Origin: Bacteroides sp. 43_108
GTDB lineage: Bacteria; Bacteroidota; Bacteroidia; Bacteroidales; Bacteroidaceae
Length of the DNA: 64,000 bases
Assembly (NCBI GenBank): GCA_001915545.1
Contig: MNQS01000133.1
Span: forward strand, 1 to 64,000
Direction of reading: 5' to 3'
Position numbers and translations under genes: made by a program. The notes under the pieces were generated by a model. That model was given only the letters and a program-made list of their open reading frames with translations, was not told the origin of the DNA and did not search any database. Positions 1 to 6,425 of the stretch are shown here, piece after piece. Positions within the stretch are counted from its first letter, which is position 1; each line of letters opens with the position of its first letter.

Positions 1-151
1 GGAAAATGGGCAATAATAATGGCACATAAAGTGATTATACTCTATCGACTTTATATGCCATATTACTTTTTAGGGACATTTACTGAATATCCCTTTATAG
101 ATGGATATTATGTTAAAATCAACAAGTTACAAACCTTTAAATAGAATAAAA

Positions 152-183
152 TTGCTAAAACAAACACTTTTCTATAATTTTGC
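152..183 (+). promoter_or_regulatory. Bacteroidota-type promoter before the structured leader
   Basis: TTG at 152-154 and TAATTTTGC at 175-183 are about 20 bp apart and fit the Bacteroidota -33/-7 form (TTTG, TAnnTTTG). The predicted start near 190 falls at the foot of a strong hairpin. The 5' leader before the first protein start would be about 310 nt, unusually long. Confidence 0.5.
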
Positions 184-188
184 AACAA

Positions 189-475
189 TTTCAACGAACT
201 AATGCGTTAGGAAGTTGAAAGGCATTATTAATGAAGAGCGTTATTGAACTCGCCTTTACTATCAAATTCTCGCAAAATTTGAATACGCAAAGAGGTCGGG
301 TAGCAACAACGCTCACGCTACGGATATATACTATCCTGAAAGGGAGAACTATATACTCGCATGGCGTGAGTGGCTGTTGCTTATCCACTCCATAGGCAAT
401 GCGAGAAGCCTGATAAGAGGATAAGTAAAATACAGTCCTCACGCTTTTCGCATTTAATAACTTAGCCGTTCCAAC
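189..475 (+). ncRNA. Structured leader or independent RNA, unknown class
   Basis: Several stems can be drawn by eye. Hairpin 1 pairs TTTCAAC (189-195) with GTTGAAA (214-220) and CTAA (199-202) with TTAG (207-210); both strands between them read GAA. A long imperfect hairpin spans about 301-381 and pairs CTCACGC (312-318) with GCGTGAG (364-370). CTTATCC (380-386) pairs with GGATAAG (419-425) around an inner AGGC/GCCT stem. TTCTCGCA (267-274) can instead pair with TGCGAGAA (400-407). A small CCGTT/AACGG hairpin lies near 464-475. No known riboswitch or RNA family was recognised. It could be a leader of the 500-1555 gene or a separate RNA. Nothing was seen in 1-150. Confidence 0.35.
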
Positions 476-499
476 GGAGGATGAGGGACAGTCGTATAT

Positions 500-1555
500 A
501 TGAAGCGAACTCTTCCAAAGTTGATTCTTTTGCTAATTATTGTTGTTTTAAGTGCAACTAATTTAATAGCCGCACCGGAAGATTATGGAAGAGATTACAT
601 ACTTCGTGATGGAAATCAAATTACGGCATTTTTAAGCATTCTTTTCTGGAGTGGTTTACTTCTTTGTTTGATATTTCTCCTATTAAGAAGTGGCTATTAT
701 AAGATGAAAAACAACATAGAGAAGAAAGATGAACAGAAGAACAAAAATAAGAAACATATGCAATATTATCCGTCAATAATACCTTGTCCTGACTGCATGG
801 GGCGTGGTTGGATTAAAGGAGATGAAATCAGCTTCTACGAGCTTCCTATATGCTCTCACTGTAATGGATTTGGGAAAGTGCTCACACAAGAAATACATGA
901 ATTAGTTAAAAAGGCAAAAGACGAGGATAGGTGTAATGAAGAAAGGAAGAAAATAGAAAAAATTGAGCAGGATAAAATAGAAATGGAAGAGAGAGCTAAA
1001 TATCAGAATAAAAAACGAAGAATTGGAGATTTTGAATATACGATAACTACTTTGCTCAACATGGACTATAAAACATTTGATGAAATTTACATGAAATCAC
1101 TAAATGAATGCAGTAATATTATTCTTGAATACCAAGAAAAAATGAAAGAAAATGCTTGTACACATTGTGAGGGAAGTAATAAAAGCTGCACTTATTGTCA
1201 AGGGAAAGGATATATCCTCACTAAGGAAATGATAGGACTAACTGAAAGAATTAGAATAACAAGAAGAGAACATATTGATTTTTTTAAAGGATATTCATTG
1301 TTTGGGAGGGGAAGAGACAAGCTAAAGAAAGGAATATCCTATAATTATAGTACAAACTCTTTTCGTGAATTACTTTATAAGAAGCTGGAAAAGGCTCCAG
1401 AATGTCCTTACTGCAAAGGAATAGGTAAAATTATGAGGTCTGATATTGTAAGAATATCAAAATATGAAAATGGAAACAATTCTGCTGATGATAGCTACTT
1501 CATAAAGGAAATATGTAAAAAATGCAATGGAACGGGCTTTTTAAGGGACAACTAA
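500..1555 (+). CDS. Membrane protein with three paired CxxC zinc-knuckle modules
   Basis: Function not recognised. The 351-residue protein starts with a hydrophobic signal-like segment (residues about 5-24). A second membrane segment (about 43-62) is followed by a Lys-rich stretch, so most of the chain should be cytoplasmic. The soluble part holds three DnaJ-like cysteine pairs: CPDCMGRG with CSHCNGFG (about 97-125), CTHCEG with CTYCQGKG (about 220-240) and CPYCKGIG with CKKCNGTG (about 302-348). They are separated by charged helical or coiled-coil stretches. The CxxCxGxG form is that of the DnaJ zinc-binding domain, but there is no J domain. The pairs probably bind zinc in a four-cysteine fashion. 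The gene is AT-rich and sits with two other unrecognised genes near a tRNA, which suggests acquired DNA. Confidence 0.75.
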   Translation: MKRTLPKLILLLIIVVLSATNLIAAPEDYGRDYILRDGNQITAFLSILFWSGLLLCLIFLLLRSGYYKMKNNIEKKDEQKNKNKKHMQYYPSIIPCPDCMGRGWIKGDEISFYELPICSHCNGFGKVLTQEIHELVKKAKDEDRCNEERKKIEKIEQDKIEMEERAKYQNKKRRIGDFEYTITTLLNMDYKTFDEIYMKSLNECSNIILEYQEKMKENACTHCEGSNKSCTYCQGKGYILTKEMIGLTERIRITRREHIDFFKGYSLFGRGRDKLKKGISYNYSTNSFRELLYKKLEKAPECPYCKGIGKIMRSDIVRISKYENGNNSADDSYFIKEICKKCNGTGFLRDN

Positions 1556-1588
1556 TTCACTATTTTTGCTCTAAAAAACTTCGCAAAC

Positions 1589-2158
1589 ATGATACCAAAA
1601 GAGTTTTATAAAGAACGAATGCCTCTTTATACTGAGGATTTTGATACGGAAATATACGGCGCCATTCAACAATCTAATAGTTATAGAATAGACATCAGAT
1701 ATGATGAAAAGTTCAATAACTATGTTTATTTCTTTAAGATATTTGGGGTGGATGGGAAACTATTGAATATCAATGGGTGGACATTAGTTAAAGCATATTT
1801 CCAAAAGAATTGGTATGAGAACCTTAGTCCATACGTTACAATAAAAGATTCACAAGGATTAGTTCTTGATGATTACCGATTAGAGATGCCGTTTGCTAAA
1901 ACGGAACCTAACATTGGTGGAGAAATAGAAAATAGACTGAGAGAAATATTTCATTTTGTGAAATATATATCAAAATTCCAAAGCCTTTACGATTTTGAAA
2001 CAGTACATAAAACACATCTTTCAAATATTGATGATACAATGCGATTTTATTTAGAATGTTTGAAAATAAGAAACAGATTACCGCAAGAAGCGCAAACCTA
2101 CATAATAGACATAGTAAAAACAAGATTTGAGAATTATCTCAATGAAGCAAATAAATAG
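1589..2158 (+). CDS. Hypothetical protein, 189 aa
   Basis: No family was recognised. The protein is soluble in appearance, rich in Tyr, Phe, Asn and Lys, with no signal peptide or membrane segment. The first two thirds look like mixed strand and helix, including an F-x-I-F-G-V-D-G-K-L turn near residue 50. The last 60 residues look helical. It starts 33 bp after the stop of the zinc-knuckle membrane protein on the same strand and shares its AT-rich composition, so the two are probably co-transcribed. A 31-codon reading frame (2142-2237) overlaps its end in another frame but has no support as a gene. Confidence 0.6.
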   Translation: MIPKEFYKERMPLYTEDFDTEIYGAIQQSNSYRIDIRYDEKFNNYVYFFKIFGVDGKLLNINGWTLVKAYFQKNWYENLSPYVTIKDSQGLVLDDYRLEMPFAKTEPNIGGEIENRLREIFHFVKYISKFQSLYDFETVHKTHLSNIDDTMRFYLECLKIRNRLPQEAQTYIIDIVKTRFENYLNEANK

Positions 2159-2317
2159 GATATATTTATATGCAGATAACATAGACGAGCCTGTAAATGA
2201 CGAGATTGAGAAATACATACGAGTAACAGATAGGTAGTACCTTTTTTGAAAGAAGTCCATTTTATAGGGAGGAGTAGAAAAAAGTCCTCTATCTTTATAC
2301 TTTCAAATTGAAAACAG

Positions 2318-2839
2318 ATGAAAGCAATAATTACATTCATTGCCATGCTCTTAACTCTATCAGCTTACAGCATGGAACAGGACAAAGTAAAACAAGATTC
2401 AATCATTGACACTGCCATACAAGCGGAAGACACCATTGGTACACGAAAAACGCTCAATGATATTCGCTTCGATGGTTGGGAAAGAAAAGATTGGTTGGAT
2501 AATGAATATATTCGTACTTTGCGAAAATACTTGGATGATTACAATAAAGGAATTGTCAGTAATCCTAATTTAGACCCTTACAAAGAGCAAATAAAAGGTC
2601 AGTTTGTGATTTATGACATTACTCCTTATCTTTTGGGTGGTGCATTTATTAGAATCACATTCCTTGATATGCCAGATAGAGTGTTCTGTAGTTGGATATA
2701 TAGTGAAGTGGATGAAGATAAAGAAACGGTAGAAAGCTATGAGTTTCGCTTCATCAGCATAGAAGAAGAAACTACGGATATGACTAAAGATGATATACTA
2801 CAAGCTATAAAGGAAATGGATGGACTAAAATTGTGGTAA
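2318..2839 (+). CDS. Exported hypothetical protein, 173 aa
   Basis: No family was recognised. Residues 1-18 form a typical short signal peptide (MK, hydrophobic core, then AYS), and no lipobox cysteine follows, so the mature protein is probably periplasmic. The mature part is acidic and begins with a Thr/Asp-rich linker. It continues with a likely alpha/beta domain (about 75-170) that contains a hydrophobic strand followed by a D-x-P-D-R-V-F turn. It is the third gene of the AT-rich plus-strand group and is separated from the second by about 160 bp. It is followed closely by a rho-independent terminator, which probably ends this transcription unit. Confidence 0.6.
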   Translation: MKAIITFIAMLLTLSAYSMEQDKVKQDSIIDTAIQAEDTIGTRKTLNDIRFDGWERKDWLDNEYIRTLRKYLDDYNKGIVSNPNLDPYKEQIKGQFVIYDITPYLLGGAFIRITFLDMPDRVFCSWIYSEVDEDKETVESYEFRFISIEEETTDMTKDDILQAIKEMDGLKLW

Positions 2840-2866
2840 ATAGATTTCAAAATTACATAGATAAAT

Positions 2867-2907
2867 GAAAAACAGCATCTGAGCCTAAAAACTCTTATGC
2901 TGTTTTT
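2867..2907 (+). terminator. Rho-independent terminator of the accessory gene group
   Basis: The arm GAAAAACAGCAT (2867-2878) pairs with ATGCTGTTTTTC (2896-2907) around an 17-nt loop, and the 3' arm runs into a T-rich tract. It lies 27 bp after the stop of the exported protein gene. The rest of 2908-3103 holds no gene. It contains a TATATTTGT box (about 2962-2970) and two direct copies of gtgtaaacc (3037-3045, 3049-3057). Confidence 0.7.
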
Positions 2908-3103
2908 CTTTTATATTGTACATCGATATATAATATTGATTCCCTATATGGATTTTAATAGCTATATTTGTAGAGCAGATTTGAAACTGCAAGAGATTAT
3001 TAATTTATTGTTGAATTTACATTGATATTCGCAAATGTGTAAACCGTAGTGTAAACCACAAGCAAATTGAAGAAAGAAGCGGAAAAGAAATAGATAATCG
3101 TAA

Positions 3104-3220
3104 GATTCGATAGCTCAGCAGGTTGCCTTTGAAAGTCGAGCCGTAGGCGAGGCTTTTAAAGGTCTTGAGAGCACAACACTTTTAATGTTGGGGTCTTGGG
3201 TTCGAACCCCAAGCGAATCA
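3104..3220 (+). tRNA. tRNA-Lys (TTT) with a 44-nt D-loop insertion
   Basis: Most parts of a tRNA-Lys are intact. The D-stem is GCTC (3113-3116) / GAGC (3169-3172). The anticodon stem is CAACA/TGTTG around loop CTTTTAA with anticodon TTT at 3181-3183. The T-arm is TTGGG-TTCGAAC-CCCAA, and the discriminator is A3220. The acceptor pairs except at its last position, A3110 against G. The D-loop is interrupted after AGCAGGT by 44 nt (3124-3167). The insert folds into a hairpin: 10 pairs between 3126-3135 and 3153-3162, with an inner GCC/GGC stem. Removing it gives a standard 73-nt tRNA. CCA is not encoded. It may be a processed precursor or a tRNA inactivated by insertion. Confidence 0.75.
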
Positions 3221-3230
3221 CTTAAGAAAG

Positions 3231-3263
3231 AAGCGATTATCTTAATAAGATAGTCGCTTTTTT
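3231..3263 (+). terminator. Terminator after tRNA-Lys
   Basis: The arm AAGCGATTATCTT (from 3231) pairs with AAGATAGTCGCTT (to about 3259) around a short loop and is followed by a run of T. It lies 10 bp after the tRNA end and suits a short tRNA transcript. Confidence 0.8.
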
Positions 3264-3388
3264 GTGTTTTATACATTCCTTTTTTCAGTGTAACTTCGAT
3301 TTTAGTGTCAAACTTGCTGTTTGTATAATTGTCATAATTATGATTTTCTTTACGGTGATGCGGTGATTTAAATGTAAGTGACGAAATG

Positions 3389-3428
3389 AAAAAGGCGCTC
3401 ATAAGCTTTAACAAAACGATTGCCTTTT
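3389..3428 (-). terminator. Possible terminator of the helicase gene
   Basis: Read on the minus strand, AAAAGGC (3422-3428) pairs with GCCTTTTT (3389-3396), with a long loop and a T-tract at the end. It lies about 95 bp past the stop of the minus-strand helicase. The loop is long, so the call is tentative. Confidence 0.4.
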
Positions 3429-3521
3429 CTGCTTGGGCAGTCTGAGAGCTTTTGCTGAAGTTGATTTACAGTCTATTTCCCTGCATAAAATTGTAATAGA
3501 ATTTTATGAAAGGTCTATGAA

Positions 3522-6425
3522 TTATAGACTTAGAACCAAGTCTGGCAACAGTACAGCTGTTTCAGGTTCTTCTTTCGTTGCATCTTTGGGCTTCCATGCT
3601 ACAACAAAGCGAACGGAAGCTGACTTTACTCTGTATCCGCGTTCCTGCCATTCTGCAAGTTTTTTCTGCATGTTCTGCGACAAGCGTGCCACAGGTCTGT
3701 TGGTGTTGTCGTACAGGGTGGAGTCTTTGTAAGATAAGATATCTCCACCTTTCAGCGACAAAACCTCACGTTTGAGTTCCTTGAAGTATCCCAAATTTAC
3801 ATCTTTGTGTGAAAGCTGGAGTACAATCTCTTCTGGCATGTCGTACATTTGCTGGTCGACTAGATGTTTGTCTGCTCTCAGATTCGTAAAGCAATCTCCG
3901 TTTGTGTGTACAAACAATCTGTTCTTGGCGCGTGTGATACCTACGTAATATCGTCGCATCAGATGGTCGTCCTTTGGATATCCATTTGATATAAGCATGT
4001 ATACATCGTCGAATTCTCTTCCCTTTGCTTTGTGTATGGTAGACACAACCATATCTGCTTCTGATATTTCGCAAAAATCTTCTATAGAAGACTCATAGAC
4101 AAATTCTTTGAAATCGGTGAAATATTTCGTTTTGTTGATTTGTTCAAACAGTTCCACGCAACGCTTGACGTACGTCAGGCTTAAACTTCCTTTGTAGGCT
4201 TCGAACGTAGCACTTTTTGCCTTTTCCCATAATTCATCAGGTATCAACGGTGTGCAGACTCGTTTTCCCACATATTTCAGGAAATATCTCATTTCGGCTA
4301 AGTTCCAGAACATAAATCCTTCCATCGACTGGATAAGCTTACTGCGGATGCCGTGTTTGCGCAACAATGCCACCATGATGACTGCCTCTTCGTTTGTTTG
4401 TGTGAGTACGCAAGCTGTGCCTTCTCTTTTGTTCTGAAGCAATTCAGCGACAAGAGGTTGATACATGAAGGCGGACTTATGTTGAGTTACTCCAACATAT
4501 CCTTCTTCATTTCTCATAGAAATAATAGGTGTGGTTTTCATTCTTCGATTTATGGACTTCACGAATTCGTTGGCAAAATCAACTACGTGGTGCGCGCTTC
4601 GGTAGTTTTCAGTCATTTCTACAAATCGACTTCCTGCTTCTTGTGTCAACTGGAACATGTACCCGGAGTCCGAACCTCTGAATTCATAAATGTTCTGGTC
4701 GTCGTCACCTACTGCAATCACTCGCATTTCTTCGTTGTGGTGCATTAAGGCCCTCACGAGTGCATGTTCTTCTGTGCCCATGTCTTGCGCCTCGTCTATG
4801 ACCAAAACTGTTTTGCCGATGCGGTTTGGTTCCACCTCTCCCTGGACAATCATTTCCGCTGCTTTTCCTACAACATTCTTTACCTCGTCAAGATTGCCTA
4901 TTAATCCAAGCAAGTCAAAGCAGTAGGAGTGGAATGTCTTGATTTCCACGTAATGCGCTGCATTGCCTATCAGCTCCATCAGTCTTTGCTTGAATTCTGT
5001 TGCCGCTGCTCGGGAGAAAGTAAGCATGAGCAATTGTTCGTGCTTCACGTCCTCAAGCAGAAGAAGAGATGCCAGCTTGTGTACCAGCACGCGAGTCTTT
5101 CCGCTTCCGGGACCTGCCGCCACTACGATGCAACGCGAATCTTTGTCTGAAATTATGTCCATCTGACGTTTGGACAGTTGGCCGAACAACTGCCTGTATT
5201 TTTCCGGTGTCAGATTGCGCTGGATTTCATTTACTCTTTCTCCTTTGAAATATTTGGCAATAAATTTCTTGTAGTCCATTTGGAAGTAGTCTTGCACATA
5301 CTGCAATGCTTCCTGATAGTCTTTCACCATCAGATTTGCATATTCTCCTACAATGTGTACCTGCTGGATTTTCTGTTTGTAGAATTCGTTCAGCATACGG
5401 TAGTCATCCTGCTTGTAACGCGATTTGTTGTCTTTTATGCGTTTTATGTTCATGGCGTTGTAAAGAACCAGAAAACCGCCTTCGAGCTTGAGCGCACCAA
5501 TCTTTGACAAGTACAGAAGCGCCTCTTCTACATCTTCCAGCACGAATTCTTCTCCTTGGTTAAAAAGAGATAATGAGTTTGCTTTCAGATTTTTCAGCAG
5601 TTCTACTACGGAGAATTGTACAGAGGCCTTTTCCGTTTCTGCATTATTGACTTTCCCTTCTTTTGCCAGTCTGTACAGCCACTCCACTGTAAACCTGCTT
5701 ATCAGCAAACGTTTTTCAAACCTGCTTATAATTGATTCCATGTCGCCGCGTCGGCTGAGCTCCATGTTGTGTCCTGCATCTTCTTTCTTGCGTGTATACC
5801 CCTTGATTGTAAGGAAATACAGCAACGTTCTTATATCTTTTTCCTTTGAAGTTTCTATACCGTCATGTACTGCATTGTCGTTCAGCTGTTTGCACGAAAT
5901 CCGCAGCGACTCGTCTGGTATGTGGCTTAGAATATATCTTTCCAGTTTGGCAAAGCGCTCCAGAAACATTCTGGCCTTTCGTTCCGAGTCTCCATCCTGC
6001 AGATATGCCGAAATGTCCTTGCTGTCGGCCAGTATCCCTTCCTGACGCATGCGTTCTACCGCCGATATCACTTCATGCTTGGTCAGTCCTAAAATGTCGG
6101 CCAGGTAATCAATGCGTGATTCTGCAACACTGTCTTGCGCCTTGGCTATATATTTCTTAGAAATCAAGGAGGACATAATGCCCACAGCTTTTTCTATTTC
6201 GTTGCTGTGGAAGAGGACAGATGCTGTGATACGTTGTCTCGCTTCGTCCATGTTTTTTACCGTGATGCCGGTGGCGTATACATGTGGAACATTGCTTCCG
6301 CGTTCCAGATAACCGCTTTGTTCCAGGGCGGACAAAGCCGTACGCACACGTGTTTCTATGTCTGGCACAGAGTCGTCCCATCCTGCGTTTCGTGCAATTT
6401 CCAGTGCGGAACAGCACACATGCAT
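3522..6425 (-). CDS. C-terminal part of a RecQ-SF1 fusion helicase (UvrD/Rep-like)
   Basis: This frame encodes 967 residues of an SF1A DNA helicase. Visible motifs are Walker A AAGPGSGKT (436-444), Walker B VIDEAQD, a motif III-like DDDQNIYEFRG, motif V VSTIHKAKGREFDDV and motif VI RRYYVGITRAKNR. The first 350 residues have no start of their own. They carry on helical, winged-helix-like sequence expected after a RecQ core. The Met at 6425 is therefore probably not a true start. The upstream frame (6157-8340) holds the exonuclease and RecQ parts, and the two frames join at an A8 run (6429-6436). Joined, they would give a protein of about 1600 residues. The most likely role is in DNA repair or recombination. 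Both halves look otherwise intact. Confidence 0.8.
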   Translation of the reverse strand: MHVCCSALEIARNAGWDDSVPDIETRVRTALSALEQSGYLERGSNVPHVYATGITVKNMDEARQRITASVLFHSNEIEKAVGIMSSLISKKYIAKAQDSVAESRIDYLADILGLTKHEVISAVERMRQEGILADSKDISAYLQDGDSERKARMFLERFAKLERYILSHIPDESLRISCKQLNDNAVHDGIETSKEKDIRTLLYFLTIKGYTRKKEDAGHNMELSRRGDMESIISRFEKRLLISRFTVEWLYRLAKEGKVNNAETEKASVQFSVVELLKNLKANSLSLFNQGEEFVLEDVEEALLYLSKIGALKLEGGFLVLYNAMNIKRIKDNKSRYKQDDYRMLNEFYKQKIQQVHIVGEYANLMVKDYQEALQYVQDYFQMDYKKFIAKYFKGERVNEIQRNLTPEKYRQLFGQLSKRQMDIISDKDSRCIVVAAGPGSGKTRVLVHKLASLLLLEDVKHEQLLMLTFSRAAATEFKQRLMELIGNAAHYVEIKTFHSYCFDLLGLIGNLDEVKNVVGKAAEMIVQGEVEPNRIGKTVLVIDEAQDMGTEEHALVRALMHHNEEMRVIAVGDDDQNIYEFRGSDSGYMFQLTQEAGSRFVEMTENYRSAHHVVDFANEFVKSINRRMKTTPIISMRNEEGYVGVTQHKSAFMYQPLVAELLQNKREGTACVLTQTNEEAVIMVALLRKHGIRSKLIQSMEGFMFWNLAEMRYFLKYVGKRVCTPLIPDELWEKAKSATFEAYKGSLSLTYVKRCVELFEQINKTKYFTDFKEFVYESSIEDFCEISEADMVVSTIHKAKGREFDDVYMLISNGYPKDDHLMRRYYVGITRAKNRLFVHTNGDCFTNLRADKHLVDQQMYDMPEEIVLQLSHKDVNLGYFKELKREVLSLKGGDILSYKDSTLYDNTNRPVARLSQNMQKKLAEWQERGYRVKSASVRFVVAWKPKDATKEEPETAVLLPDLVLSL

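Noticed and set aside
191..442. 83-codon minus-strand frame in the leader region
   Set aside because: It overlaps a region explained by RNA stems; no motif, no start signal.
189..475. Retron msr/msd region
   Set aside because: No reverse transcriptase gene follows; the next gene is a zinc-knuckle membrane protein.
2142..2237. 31-codon open frame overlapping the end of the 189-residue protein gene
   Set aside because: Very short, no start signal and overlaps a better-supported gene in another frame; it may be a remnant, but there is no way to tell here.
3124..3167. Group I intron in tRNA-Lys
   Set aside because: The insert is 44 nt, far below the size of any group I intron, and it lies in the D-loop instead of the anticodon loop.
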